From assembly GCA_046297835.1 (NCBI GenBank), contig JBKBHI010000011.1:67527-131526 (forward strand): a stretch of DNA of 64,000 bases. Direction: 5' to 3'. The notes beneath the pieces were generated by a model that saw only the letters and a list, made by a program, of their open reading frames with translations, had not been told where the DNA came from and made no database searches. The DNA is from CAMAVH01 sp046297835 (GTDB lineage: Bacteria > Pseudomonadota > Alphaproteobacteria > SMXQ01). The position numbers were made by a program, and so were the translations under genes. Below, one piece after another: positions 8,271-16,123 of the stretch. Within the stretch, counting starts at the first letter, position 1; every line of letters starts with the position of its first letter.

Positions 8271-9316
8271 AGCCCGTAGAGCGCTTTGGCGTTCGCGCCG
8301 AGAATCTTGTCGACGGCGGCGGGCGGAATCTTGCCGCCGCTTTTCAAGAGCCGCAGCGCCTCGATCTCGGTCGATGTGTCGTGGTGGCCGTAGTCGGTGC
8401 CGACCACCAGATTGTCCTCGCCGGCGACGCGCAGAATCTCCGGCAGATCGTCCGTCACCTGGCAGGCGACATACATATTGTTGGCCGCCAGCGGGCTCGC
8501 CGGCAGGCGCTTGCCGCGCCGCTTGAAGCGCAAGGCGAGGTCGTTGAGCATATAGGGCAGCCATTGCGCGCTGACCTCGACGAAGCCCCAGCGCAATTTC
8601 GGGAACATCGCCGGCACGCCATCCATCACCAGCATATGAAATCCGCCGACGGTCGAAAGCTTGAACTTGTTGAAGCCCGAATCGTCGATGAAGAAATCGT
8701 GGTGCGTGTAGCTGCCCGCCGCCGAATGGAAGCAGATCGGCAGGTTCATCTCCTCGGCGACGGCGTAGAGCGGGAAGAAATAGGGATCGCTCGGCTTGCG
8801 GTCGGCCTCCAGCCCGCGCATATAGACGCCGCACGCGCCGTGCGCCTTGGCGAAGGATAGCTCCTCGCGCGCGCGCGACAGATCGTAGGTCGAGACCATG
8901 GCGACCCAGCGCAGCCGGTCGTGGCTTTTCTTCCAGATCTCCGCGAGCCAGCGGTTGTAGCCTTTGACCAGCGCGCGCTGCACCTCGGCTTTGCGCGTAT
9001 AGGGCCAGATGAAGAAGGTCGGATAGAGCACCTGGACGTCGATTTCCAGCTCGTCCATGTGCTTGAGCCGCGCGGCGACGTCGCGCATCTCGCGCGCCGC
9101 TTCCGGCGTGTTGTTGCCGACGTTCTTGTCTTTGGGGATCAGGCGGCCGTCGCTGATCCAGAATTCCTTCTGAAAGTTCCGCCCGTCGTTGGCGGCGATG
9201 CCGGCGCCCGAGGTCTGCGCCACGATCATCGGCGTATATTTGCGGTCGGCTTCGTCCATGAACTCCCAGGTGTAGGGCGTCTCCAAGACATGGGCGTCGG
9301 CGTCGATGGTGCGCAT
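8267..9316 (-). CDS. Amidohydrolase-family (ACMSD-like) metal-dependent hydrolase
   Basis: A 349-residue TIM-barrel protein of the amidohydrolase 2 family. It begins RTIDADAHVLE, has CFHSAAG near the middle and VVGTDYGHHDTSTE near the C-terminus, positions where this family places metal-binding His and Asp residues. Relatives include decarboxylases such as ACMSD and hydrolases acting on aromatic compounds; the substrate here is unknown. I chose the ATG at 9316 because a GGGAGAG ribosome-binding site precedes it; the ORF could extend 10 codons further. It is divergent from the aldehyde dehydrogenase gene. Confidence 0.8.
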   Translation of the reverse strand: MRTIDADAHVLETPYTWEFMDEADRKYTPMIVAQTSGAGIAANDGRNFQKEFWISDGRLIPKDKNVGNNTPEAAREMRDVAARLKHMDELEIDVQVLYPTFFIWPYTRKAEVQRALVKGYNRWLAEIWKKSHDRLRWVAMVSTYDLSRAREELSFAKAHGACGVYMRGLEADRKPSDPYFFPLYAVAEEMNLPICFHSAAGSYTHHDFFIDDSGFNKFKLSTVGGFHMLVMDGVPAMFPKLRWGFVEVSAQWLPYMLNDLALRFKRRGKRLPASPLAANNMYVACQVTDDLPEILRVAGEDNLVVGTDYGHHDTSTEIEALRLLKSGGKIPPAAVDKILGANAKALYGL

Positions 9317-9437
9317 GGCGAAAGCTCTCCCTGGATGAAGGGTCATCTAACACCCCTCGGCGGCGAGAGAAAAGCGCTTGCGTCAATGCGCCGCCGATCC
9401 GCTATGATCGCGAAAACCATAATCCAGGGAGACGAAA

Positions 9438-10895
9438 ATGAGCGCCAGCCCCGCGCCGGTCCATGCCGCCATGCTGATCGGCGGCAAGACGGTGAACAGC
9501 AACCGCCTGATCGAAGTGTTCAATCCGGCGCGGCCCGACGAGCTGGTCGGCACCGTGCCGCGCGGCACGCCAGAAGATGTGACGGCGGCGATCGCGGCGG
9601 CGCGCAAGGCGCAGCCGGCCTGGGCCAAGCTGTCGTTTAAGGAGCGGGCGGCGATTCTCGGCAAGGCGCTGAAAGCGGCGGACGCCAACATCCCGGCGCG
9701 CGCCGAGCTGTTCGTGCGCGAGAACGGCAAGACGCTGACCGAAGCCAAGGGCGAGCTGGCCGGCGTCACCAAGCGCATGGAGCTGACGCTCGAATTGGCC
9801 GACGAGCTCGACCATCCGCGCGAGATGGACGCGCCCAACGGCCGCACCTTCATCGGCCACATCCCGTTCGGCGTCGTCGTCTCCATCGTGCCATGGAACG
9901 CGCCGGTGACGCTCGCCGTGCAGCAGTTCTTGCCCGCCCTGCTCGCCGGCAACGGCGTCGTCCTCAAGCCGCCGGAGACCTGCCCGCTCGGCCTGATCGA
10001 CTATACGACCGCCTTCGCCTCCGAATTGCCGCCGGGCCTTTTGAACATCGTCACCGGCCTGCCGAACGAGATCGGCGACGCGCTGACGCGCAGCCCGGGC
10101 GTCGACAAGATCGGCTTCACCGGCTCGGTGCCGTCGGCGGCCAAGATCATGGCCAACGCCGCCGAGACGATCAAAGGCATCACGCTGGAGCTCGGCGGCA
10201 ACGATCCGGCGATCCTGCTGGAGGACGCGGACCTCGGCGAAGAGACGATGAAGCGCATGGCCGAGGCGGTCTACCGCATGACCGGCCAGGTCTGCATGGC
10301 GATCAAGCGCGTTTATGTTCCCGAAAAGATCGCCGGCGAATTCACCGAAGCCTTCGCCAAGGTCGTCGACAAGATGCTGGTCGGCGACGGGCTCGCGCCC
10401 GGCGTCGCCATGGGGCCGATGCACACGCAGCGCGCCCATGAGCGCGCCAAGGCGCTGGTCGAAGAAACCGAGAAGTCCGGCGCCAAGGTGCGCCGCCTCG
10501 GCACGCTGACCGACGAGGCCAAGACCGGCAAGGGCTACTTCCTGCCGCCCATGATCGCCACCGGCGTCGCCGAGGATTCGCGCCTGATGCGCGAGGAGCA
10601 GTTCTGCCCGCTGCTGCCCATCGCCACCTACAAGGACTTGGACGACGCCATCGCGCGCGCCAACGACACGATCTACGGCCTCGGCGGCTCGGTATGGAGC
10701 CGGAACGTCGATGCCGCGCTCGACGTCGCGCGCCGCATCGAAGCCGGCTCGGTCTTCGTCAACACCCACGGCACGACGAGCGTCAACCGCCGCGCGCCCT
10801 ATGGCGGCGTCAAGCAGAGCGGCATCGGCCGTCGCGCCGGCATCGAGGGCGTGAAGGAATACATGCAGATCCAGACGCTGACGACGTTCGAATAG
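9438..10895 (+). CDS. NAD(P)-dependent aldehyde dehydrogenase
   Basis: A 485-residue enzyme that oxidises an aldehyde to the carboxylate. The catalytic cysteine is Cys286 in TGQVCMAIK and the general-base glutamate is Glu251 in LELGGNDP; the substrate-channel asparagine is in VPWNAPVT, and FTGSVPSA marks the nucleotide site. A GGGAGA ribosome-binding site precedes the ATG. It is divergent from the amidohydrolase, which suggests but does not prove a shared catabolic role. Specificity cannot be inferred. Confidence 0.92.
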   Translation: MSASPAPVHAAMLIGGKTVNSNRLIEVFNPARPDELVGTVPRGTPEDVTAAIAAARKAQPAWAKLSFKERAAILGKALKAADANIPARAELFVRENGKTLTEAKGELAGVTKRMELTLELADELDHPREMDAPNGRTFIGHIPFGVVVSIVPWNAPVTLAVQQFLPALLAGNGVVLKPPETCPLGLIDYTTAFASELPPGLLNIVTGLPNEIGDALTRSPGVDKIGFTGSVPSAAKIMANAAETIKGITLELGGNDPAILLEDADLGEETMKRMAEAVYRMTGQVCMAIKRVYVPEKIAGEFTEAFAKVVDKMLVGDGLAPGVAMGPMHTQRAHERAKALVEETEKSGAKVRRLGTLTDEAKTGKGYFLPPMIATGVAEDSRLMREEQFCPLLPIATYKDLDDAIARANDTIYGLGGSVWSRNVDAALDVARRIEAGSVFVNTHGTTSVNRRAPYGGVKQSGIGRRAGIEGVKEYMQIQTLTTFE

Positions 10896-10950
10896 CAGTA
10901 AAACCGGGCGTTATATTCGGATTGATATGACGCCTGCCGCGCGCCATAAT

Positions 10951-10974
10951 CGTTGTATCGCTTTCGATACAACG
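10951..10974. promoter_or_regulatory. Mo-box-like palindromic operator upstream of modA
   Basis: A perfect 10-base inverted repeat, CGTTGTATCG and CGATACAACG, separated by CTTT, ends 11 bases before the modA ATG. The half-site resembles the CGNTATAT-type half-site of ModE operators, and a ModE-type regulator is encoded 3 kb downstream. Repression of modABC by ModE when molybdate is plentiful is the expected role (inference). Confidence 0.65.
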
Positions 10975-10985
10975 AAGGGTGCGTC

Positions 10986-11753
10986 ATGCGCCGCCGCATT
11001 CTCGCCGCCTGTCTCGCCGCTGCCTTGTGCTGGCCCGCCGCGGCAGAGGCGCAAGCGCGCGACGTTCTGGTTTTCGCCGCCGCCAGCCTGAAGACCGCGC
11101 TCGACGACGTCGCCGGGCAGTGGCGCGCTGAGACCGGCAAGGCCGTGAGAATCTCCTATGCCGCCTCCTCGGCGCTCGCCCGCCAGATCGCGCAGGGCGC
11201 GCCGGCCGACCTGTTCGTCTCGGCCGACGCCGACTGGATGGATTACGTCGCCGGCCAGGGCCTCGTCCGCGCCGGCACGCGCGGCGATCTGCTCGGCAAC
11301 CGCATCGTCCTGATCGCCGGCAAGAACGACGCGCGCGCGCTGAAGATCGCCCCCGGCTTCGATCTCGCCGGCGCGCTGGGAAACGATCGCCTCGCCATGG
11401 CCGACGTCGCCGCAGTGCCGGCCGGCAAATACGGCAAGGCGGCGTTGGACAGTCTCGGCGTCTGGCCATCGGTCGAGAGGAAGCTCGCCGAGGCCGACGA
11501 CCCGCGCGCCGCGCTGCGGCTGGTGGCGCGCGGCGAAGCGCCGTTCGCCATCGTCTACGCCACCGACGCCGCCGCCGATCCGGCGGTGCGGATCGTCGAT
11601 GTTTTCCCGGCGGACAGCCATCCGCCCATCGTCTATCCCGCCGCGCTGCTCGCAGCGTCGAAAAACCCGGACGCCGACGCCTTCCTCGCGCATATGCGCT
11701 CCGCCAAAGCCAAGCCGCTGTTCGAGCGCCAGGGCTTCGCGGTTCTCGATTAG
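10986..11753 (+). CDS. modA: Molybdate ABC transporter, periplasmic binding protein
   Basis: A 255-residue secreted protein that captures molybdate (or tungstate) for the ModBC importer. Residues 1-24 are a signal peptide ending AAAEAQA. The mature part starts VLVFAAASLK, and YAASSALARQI and GAPADLFVSAD are the usual oxyanion-binding regions of ModA. I chose the ATG at 10986 rather than the upstream ATG at 10953 because the latter lies inside the palindromic operator and would add a non-signal extension. It is followed by modB after 24 bases. Confidence 0.93.
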   Translation: MRRRILAACLAAALCWPAAAEAQARDVLVFAAASLKTALDDVAGQWRAETGKAVRISYAASSALARQIAQGAPADLFVSADADWMDYVAGQGLVRAGTRGDLLGNRIVLIAGKNDARALKIAPGFDLAGALGNDRLAMADVAAVPAGKYGKAALDSLGVWPSVERKLAEADDPRAALRLVARGEAPFAIVYATDAAADPAVRIVDVFPADSHPPIVYPAALLAASKNPDADAFLAHMRSAKAKPLFERQGFAVLD

Positions 11754-11777
11754 GCGGCGTTCGATGAGATTCGCGCC

Positions 11778-12473
11778 ATGAGCGATTGGCTCACGCCTGA
11801 AGAATGGGAGATCGTTAGCCTGAGCCTGCGCGTCGCGCTCTGGGCGACGCTGGCCAGCCTGCCGCTCGCGCTCGCCGTCGCCTGGGTGCTGGCGCGCAAG
11901 CGCTTCTGGGGCCATGCGCTGCTCAACGCGCTGACGCATCTGCCGCTCATCCTGCCGCCGGTCGTCACCGGCTATGTCCTCTTGCTGCTGTTCGGGCGGC
12001 GCGGATTCTTCGGCGAGATGCTGGCCGACATCGGCATCGTATTCGCCTTCCGTTGGACCGGCGCGGCGCTCGCCTGCGCCGTCATGGGCTTTCCGCTCAT
12101 GGTGCGCGCCATGCGCCTGTCGATCGAGGCGGTGGACCGGCGGCTCGAGGCGGCGGCCGCGACGCTCGGCGCGAACCCGGTCATGACCTTCGTCACCGTC
12201 ACGTTGCCGCTGATCCTGCCCGGCGTCGTGGCCGGCGCGATCCTCGGCTTCGCCAAGGCGATGGGCGAGTTCGGCGCGACCATCACCTTCGTCTCGAACA
12301 TCCCGGGCGAGACGCGCACGCTGCCGACCGCGATCTACACCTTCCTCAACGTGCCGGGCGGCGACGCCGCCGCCATCCGCCTCACATTGATCTCGGTGGC
12401 GCTGTCGCTCGCCGCGCTGCTCGTCTCCGAATGGCTGGCGCGCCGCGCCGCGCGCAACATTGGAGCCGCGTGA
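11778..12473 (+). CDS. modB: Molybdate ABC transporter permease
   Basis: A 231-residue inner-membrane permease with about five to six membrane segments. The cytoplasmic EAA loop that contacts ModC reads AAATLGANPVMTFVTVTLPL, and LILPPVVTGY and MGEFGATITFVSN are highly typical of ModB. Its stop overlaps the modC start (TGATG), so the two are probably translationally coupled. Confidence 0.93.
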   Translation: MSDWLTPEEWEIVSLSLRVALWATLASLPLALAVAWVLARKRFWGHALLNALTHLPLILPPVVTGYVLLLLFGRRGFFGEMLADIGIVFAFRWTGAALACAVMGFPLMVRAMRLSIEAVDRRLEAAAATLGANPVMTFVTVTLPLILPGVVAGAILGFAKAMGEFGATITFVSNIPGETRTLPTAIYTFLNVPGGDAAAIRLTLISVALSLAALLVSEWLARRAARNIGAA

Positions 12474-13543
12474 TGCTCGACGTCACGGTCGATCACCATC
12501 AGGGCGATTTCCATCTCAACGCCAGCTTCGCGGCGGGCGCGGGCCTGACCGCGCTGTTCGGCCGCTCCGGCTCGGGCAAGACGACGCTAGTCAACGTCAT
12601 CGCCGGCCTGGTGCAGCCCGCGCGCGGCCGCGTGACGGCGGATGGCGAGACGCTGGTGGATACGGAGCGCCGGCTGTTCGTGCCGCCGCACCACCGCCGC
12701 CTCGGCTACGTCTTTCAGGAAGGCCGGCTGTTCCCGCATCTCACCGTGCGCCAGAATCTGCGCTACGGCCGCTGGTTCGTGCCGCGCGCGCGGCGGCGCG
12801 GTCGCGAGGACGACGTGATCGACCTGCTCGGCCTCGGCGCGCTGCTGGACCGCCATCCGCACGCGCTCTCGGGCGGCGAGAAACAGCGCGTCGCCATCGG
12901 CCGCGCGCTGCTCGCCAGCCCGCGCATCCTGCTGATGGACGAGCCGCTCGCCGCGCTCGACGACGCGCGCAAGGCGGAGATCCTGCCCTACATCGAGCGG
13001 CTGCGCGACGAGGCCGGCATCCCCATCGTCTATGTCAGCCACGCCGTCGCCGAAGTGGTGCGCCTCGCGACCACGGTGGTGATGATGGAGGCGGGGCGCG
13101 TCGTGGCCGCCGGTCCGGCCGGCGAGGTGATGGCGCGGCTCGGCGGCCTGCCGCTGGCGCGCGGCGAATCGGGCGCGCTGCTCGACGCGCGCCTGGCGCA
13201 AATCGACGACGGCTACGGCCTGAGCGTGATCGCGACGCAAGCCGGCGAGCTGCGCGTGCCGCGTCTCGCTCTTGCCGTCGGCGCCGCCTTGCGCGTGCAG
13301 ATCCTGGCGCGCGACGTGATGATCGCGCTCGAACCGCCGCCGGGCGTTAGCGCGCTCAACATGCTGCCTGGGACCATCGTGGAGATCGGCGAGGGGGCGG
13401 GGGCCAGCGTCGATCTGCGCCTCGATTGCCGGGGCGTGCCGGTGCTGGCGCAGATCACGCGGCGCTCGCTCGCCACGCTCGGCCTCAAGCTCGGCCAGCC
13501 CGTCACCGCGGTGATCAAGAGCGTCACCTTCGCCGGCCGCTGA
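12473..13543 (+). CDS. modC: Molybdate ABC transporter ATP-binding protein
   Basis: A 356-residue ATPase. Walker A is GRSGSGKTT (about residue 30), the Q-loop is in FQEGRLFPHL, the signature is LSGGEKQRVAIGRAL, and Walker B is ILLMDEPLAALD. The last 70 residues form a TOBE/MOP domain (ALNMLPGTIVEI) that in ModC proteins can bind molybdate and tune transport. A GTG directly upstream at 12470 could also be the start. A 13-base tandem repeat begins in its last codons and runs past the stop. Confidence 0.94.
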   Translation: MLDVTVDHHQGDFHLNASFAAGAGLTALFGRSGSGKTTLVNVIAGLVQPARGRVTADGETLVDTERRLFVPPHHRRLGYVFQEGRLFPHLTVRQNLRYGRWFVPRARRRGREDDVIDLLGLGALLDRHPHALSGGEKQRVAIGRALLASPRILLMDEPLAALDDARKAEILPYIERLRDEAGIPIVYVSHAVAEVVRLATTVVMMEAGRVVAAGPAGEVMARLGGLPLARGESGALLDARLAQIDDGYGLSVIATQAGELRVPRLALAVGAALRVQILARDVMIALEPPPGVSALNMLPGTIVEIGEGAGASVDLRLDCRGVPVLAQITRRSLATLGLKLGQPVTAVIKSVTFAGR

Positions 13544-13583
13544 CGCCGGACGCTGACCCCGGACGCTGACCCCGGCCGCTGAC
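13532..13583 (+). repeat. Four tandem 13-base repeats across the modC stop codon
   Basis: Four consecutive units GCCGGCCGCTGAC, GCCGGACGCTGAC, CCCGGACGCTGAC and CCCGGCCGCTGAC differ at only two positions. The first unit contains the last modC codons and its TGA stop; each later unit repeats a TGA. It is a slippage-type microsatellite between modC and the riboswitch; no regulatory role is evident. Confidence 0.85.
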
Positions 13584-13631
13584 TGGCCCGAATTGCCTTG
13601 ACGGGCGGCCCCGAACGGAACTTTCATCCAC

Positions 13632-13809
13632 CTGCCCATGGTGTCCGCGGCGACGCTTCGGACATGGGAACGGGGAGGCTCTCTAAGCCGAATCCCGACC
13701 GCCCCCGCGACTGTATGCGGCGAGCGTCCTTCCACCATGTCACTGGCCTTCGCGGGCTGGGAAGACGGAAGGCCGCAGCGACCCGCGAGTCAGGAGACCG
13801 ACCATCGGC
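13632..13809 (+). ncRNA. Cobalamin (adenosylcobalamin) riboswitch
   Basis: The stretch has the conserved elements of B12 riboswitches in order: AAGCCGAATCCCGACC, then GCCCCCGCGACTGTA (13701-13715), a GCTGGGAAG segment near 13756, and the B12 box GAGTCAGGAGACC at 13787-13799. CCATGGT near 13637 can pair with ACCATCGG at 13801 to close the aptamer. It lies upstream of a CbiM-like cobalt permease, a classic target. It should lower expression when cobalamin is abundant. Boundaries are approximate. Confidence 0.92.
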
Positions 13810-13826
13810 ATGTCGATCAACCCCAG

Positions 13827-13851
13827 GCTGTCGGGAGAGACAGCGAAGGAG
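13827..13851 (+). promoter_or_regulatory. Hairpin abutting the Shine-Dalgarno sequence downstream of the riboswitch
   Basis: GCTGTC (13827-13832) pairs with GACAGC (13839-13844) around a GGGAGA loop and is followed at once by GAAGGAG, the ribosome-binding site of the permease gene. No T-run follows, so control of translation initiation rather than transcription termination is the more likely expression platform. This is inferred from the sequence only. Confidence 0.5.
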
Positions 13852-13857
13852 AAAACT

Positions 13858-14535
13858 ATGCATATCGAACCCGGGCTCGTCAGCGAGTCGAAAATCTGGC
13901 TGAGCTACGCCACGGCCGCCGGCGTCGGCGGCTATGCGATGAAGCTCGCGTGGGACAGCGTCCGCCAGACCGGACCCGTGCCGCTGGCGGCGCGCAGCCT
14001 CGCCACCACGGCGCTGGTCTTTTGCTTTTTCGAGGTCTTTCCGCACCATCCGGTCGGCGTCTCGGAAGTGCATCTGATCCTCGGCTCGACGCTCTTCCTG
14101 CTGTTCGGCGCGCCGGCGGCGGCGATCGGCCTCGGCCTCGGCCTGCTCGCCCAAGGCCTGTTCTTCGCGCCGTTCGACCTGCCGCAATACGGCATGAACG
14201 TCACGACGCTGCTGGCGCCGCTGTTCGCCCTGCGCGCCCTGGCGGCGCGCGTCATCGCCCCCGACACGCCCTATGTCGAGTTGAAATACCGCCAGGCCCT
14301 GGCGCTCTCGACCGCCTATCAGGGCGGCATCGTCGTCTGGGTCGCCTTCTGGGCGCTCTATGGCGAAGGGTTCGGCGCGGAGAACCTGCAATCGATCGTC
14401 GCGTTCGGCGCGGCCTACATGCTGGTGGTCGTCGTCGAGCCGCTCGCCGATCTGGCGGTGCTCGCCGGCGCGAAGACGCTGCATCGCTTGCGCGGCAGCG
14501 CCTATGTCGAGCGCCGTCTCTATCACGCGGCCTGA
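13858..14535 (+). CDS. CbiM-like cobalt (ECF) transporter permease
   Basis: A 225-residue membrane protein with about six to seven hydrophobic segments, resembling CbiM, the substrate-specific component of cobalt ECF transporters. It begins Met-His (MHIEPGLV); the N-terminal amine and His2 are metal ligands in characterised CbiM/NikM. GVSEVHLILGSTLFLLFG matches the family core. The start is set by AAGGAG 6 bases upstream. The gene follows a cobalamin riboswitch, which supports cobalt uptake for B12 synthesis. No cbiN, cbiQ or cbiO lies next to it, so it is a solo gene here. Confidence 0.82.
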   Translation: MHIEPGLVSESKIWLSYATAAGVGGYAMKLAWDSVRQTGPVPLAARSLATTALVFCFFEVFPHHPVGVSEVHLILGSTLFLLFGAPAAAIGLGLGLLAQGLFFAPFDLPQYGMNVTTLLAPLFALRALAARVIAPDTPYVELKYRQALALSTAYQGGIVVWVAFWALYGEGFGAENLQSIVAFGAAYMLVVVVEPLADLAVLAGAKTLHRLRGSAYVERRLYHAA

Positions 14536-14555
14536 ACAGCCGCCGCGTCGCGAAG

Positions 14556-14587
14556 GGCGCTTCTCCATCCGGGGAAGCGCCTTTTTC
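14556..14587 (+). terminator. Rho-independent terminator after the CbiM-like gene
   Basis: GGCGCTTC (14556-14563) pairs with GAAGCGCC (14574-14581); three more pairs extend the stem to a four-base loop, and TTTTTC follows. Confidence 0.85.
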
Positions 14588-14606
14588 TTTGCCGGATTTT
14601 GGGCCG

Positions 14607-15059
14607 TCAGCCCGCCGTTTTGCCGAGCGTCGCCGCGAGCGCCGCGAGGTCGTCGGCCGTCGCCGCCGCGGCCTTGCGCTCCATAGCGCGATAGAGCGCC
14701 GCCAGCTTGCGGCCGAAGTCGGTGACGGCCGCGCCGCCGCCCTTCGCGCCGCCGCGCAGCGTCTCCGTCACCGGCTCGTTGAAGGCCTGGTTCATGCTGT
14801 CGATCAGCAGCCAGGCCTGGCGGTAGGACATGCCCATGGCGCGGCCAGCGGCGCTGATCGAGCCGGTCTCGTCGATCAATTCCAGCAGGCGCACCTTGCC
14901 CGGCCCGATGGCTTCGGCCATGCCATCCGCGTTGGCGCGGCCGAGATCGACACGCAGCGTCAGAGACGGCGGCTTGGCCGGCGTCGATGGCGCGGCGGAT
15001 TCCGGCGGTGTGGCGGCCTTGCGCGTGACGCGGCCGGCGCTGCGGGCGGTGCGGGACAT
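14607..15059 (-). CDS. ModE-type winged-helix regulator, DNA-binding domain only
   Basis: A 150-residue protein matching the N-terminal LysR-like winged helix of ModE: LLELIDETGSISAAGRAMGMSYRQAW followed by LRGGAKGGGAAVTDFGRKL. Full ModE (about 260 residues in E. coli) has two C-terminal molybdate-binding MOP domains; these are absent, and a 40-residue Pro/Ala-rich N-terminal extension is present. It is the likely partner of the Mo-box-like operator at modA. A TATAAT hexamer on this strand (15066-15071) lies six bases before the ATG, which would make the transcript leaderless, though no good -35 is seen. Confidence 0.82.
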   Translation of the reverse strand: MSRTARSAGRVTRKAATPPESAAPSTPAKPPSLTLRVDLGRANADGMAEAIGPGKVRLLELIDETGSISAAGRAMGMSYRQAWLLIDSMNQAFNEPVTETLRGGAKGGGAAVTDFGRKLAALYRAMERKAAAATADDLAALAATLGKTAG

Positions 15060-15195
15060 GGCCGCATTATAACCATAACGGAAACAACGGCCTACTGGCG
15101 GTTGACGGTAAACCGTTGGCGGCCGGGCCGGGCGGGTCCTACACTGGCGTCCAAACGACGGCTGCACCCAACCAGCTTTTCAGGAGGTTTCGCCC

Positions 15196-15714
15196 ATGAC
15201 CGCTCCCGACGACGCCGGCATCGCTTTGCCCACCAGCGAACTGCGCAGCTACAAGAAATCCGACGTGGCCAATCCGGTCGAGAAGAAGCTCAACTTCTTC
15301 AAGCTGCGCGCCCAGCTGCTCGAAGAGGGCCGCACCAACACGCGCCTCGCCCGCGCCGACAATATGTGGGCCGTGCTCAAGGTCTACGCCTCGGGTGGCG
15401 AGAACGGCCTGCACACCCACCCGAGCGAGGACCATGTGTTCCTCGTGCTGCAGGGCCGCGCGCGCTACCACGACGAGAACGGCAACAGCCAGGAAGTCGG
15501 CAAGCATGAAGGCGTGATGATCCCCGCCGGCGCCTACTACTGGTTCGAATCCATCGCCGAGGAGGAGCTGGTGCTCTACCGCGTCGGCTCCGGCAGCTTC
15601 CCCGGCGCCGACCCGTCGCACCGCCTCAACATCCGCGGCGAGGACATGCCCGGCGATTCGAAAGAGAACAAGCAGGGCAAGGTCGTGTTCAAAGAAGGCA
15701 AGTTCTTCGAGTGA
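15196..15714 (+). CDS. Cupin-domain protein
   Basis: A 172-residue single-domain cupin. The metal-binding motif 1 is seen as GLHTHPSEDHVFLVLQG and motif 2 follows around EGVMIPAGAYYWFES. An AGGAGG ribosome-binding site lies 8 bases before the ATG. Cupins of this size are dioxygenases, isomerases or sensors; no substrate can be assigned. It is a single-gene unit ending in a strong terminator. Confidence 0.75.
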   Translation: MTAPDDAGIALPTSELRSYKKSDVANPVEKKLNFFKLRAQLLEEGRTNTRLARADNMWAVLKVYASGGENGLHTHPSEDHVFLVLQGRARYHDENGNSQEVGKHEGVMIPAGAYYWFESIAEEELVLYRVGSGSFPGADPSHRLNIRGEDMPGDSKENKQGKVVFKEGKFFE

Positions 15715-15738
15715 CGCGCGCCGCATAACGAATGGCAA

Positions 15739-15767
15739 GGGCGGGACCGAATGGTCCCGCCCTTTTT
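15739..15767 (+). terminator. Rho-independent terminator after the cupin gene
   Basis: GGGCGGGACC and GGTCCCGCCC form a perfect 10-base stem with a GAAT loop, followed by TTTTT. Confidence 0.92.
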
Positions 15768-15778
15768 GTTTTCGATAC

Positions 15779-15812
15779 AAACCGTCACCCTCGGGCTTGA
15801 CCCGAGGGTCCA
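15779..15812 (+). repeat. REP-like palindrome, left copy flanking the GIY-YIG gene
   Basis: A 34-base sequence containing ACCCTCGGG-CTTGA-CCCGAGGGT, itself a 9-base stem with a 5-base loop. An identical copy in inverted orientation lies at 16124-16157, and a third copy of 31 bases lies at 43613-43643. Confidence 0.95.
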
Positions 15813-15828
15813 TCTTGCCGACGCTCCG

Positions 15829-16119
15829 ATGATGGGCGGGTGGGTCTATATTCTCGCGAGCGAGCGCAACGGCACGCTTTATATCGGCGTGACGAGCGAT
15901 CTCGTTCGCAGAATTTACGAACACCGCGAAAACGCAGCAGACGGCTTCACCAAGAAATACGGCGTGAAGAGGCTCGTCCATTACGAGCAATTCGACGATA
16001 TCCAGACCGCCATTCAGCGCGAGAAAACGCTGAAGGGTTGGAGCCGCGTCTGGAAACTCGACTTGATCGAAAAAGCCAATCCCAAGTGGGATGATCTTTA
16101 TCCGACGATTATCGCTTAA
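15829..16119 (+). CDS. GIY-YIG endonuclease domain protein, repeat-associated
   Basis: A 96-residue UvrC/YhbQ-like single-domain nuclease. The catalytic signature is WVYILASERNGTLYIGVTSDLVRRIYEH, with the GIY- and YIG-equivalent tyrosines, the conserved Arg in the helix, and the Glu in the QREKTLKGW region typical of this subfamily. It starts at MMGGWVYI; the longer ORF would begin inside the cupin terminator. The gene sits between two identical inverted REP-like copies, with its stop 4 bases before the right one. This resembles a minimal mobile or domesticated repeat-and-nuclease unit; function is not known. Confidence 0.85.
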   Translation: MMGGWVYILASERNGTLYIGVTSDLVRRIYEHRENAADGFTKKYGVKRLVHYEQFDDIQTAIQREKTLKGWSRVWKLDLIEKANPKWDDLYPTIIA

Positions 16120-16123
16120 AGCC

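Noticed and set aside
15751..15828. Extended N-terminus of the GIY-YIG protein
   Set aside because: It would be encoded by the cupin terminator and the left repeat; MMGGWVYI is the natural domain start.
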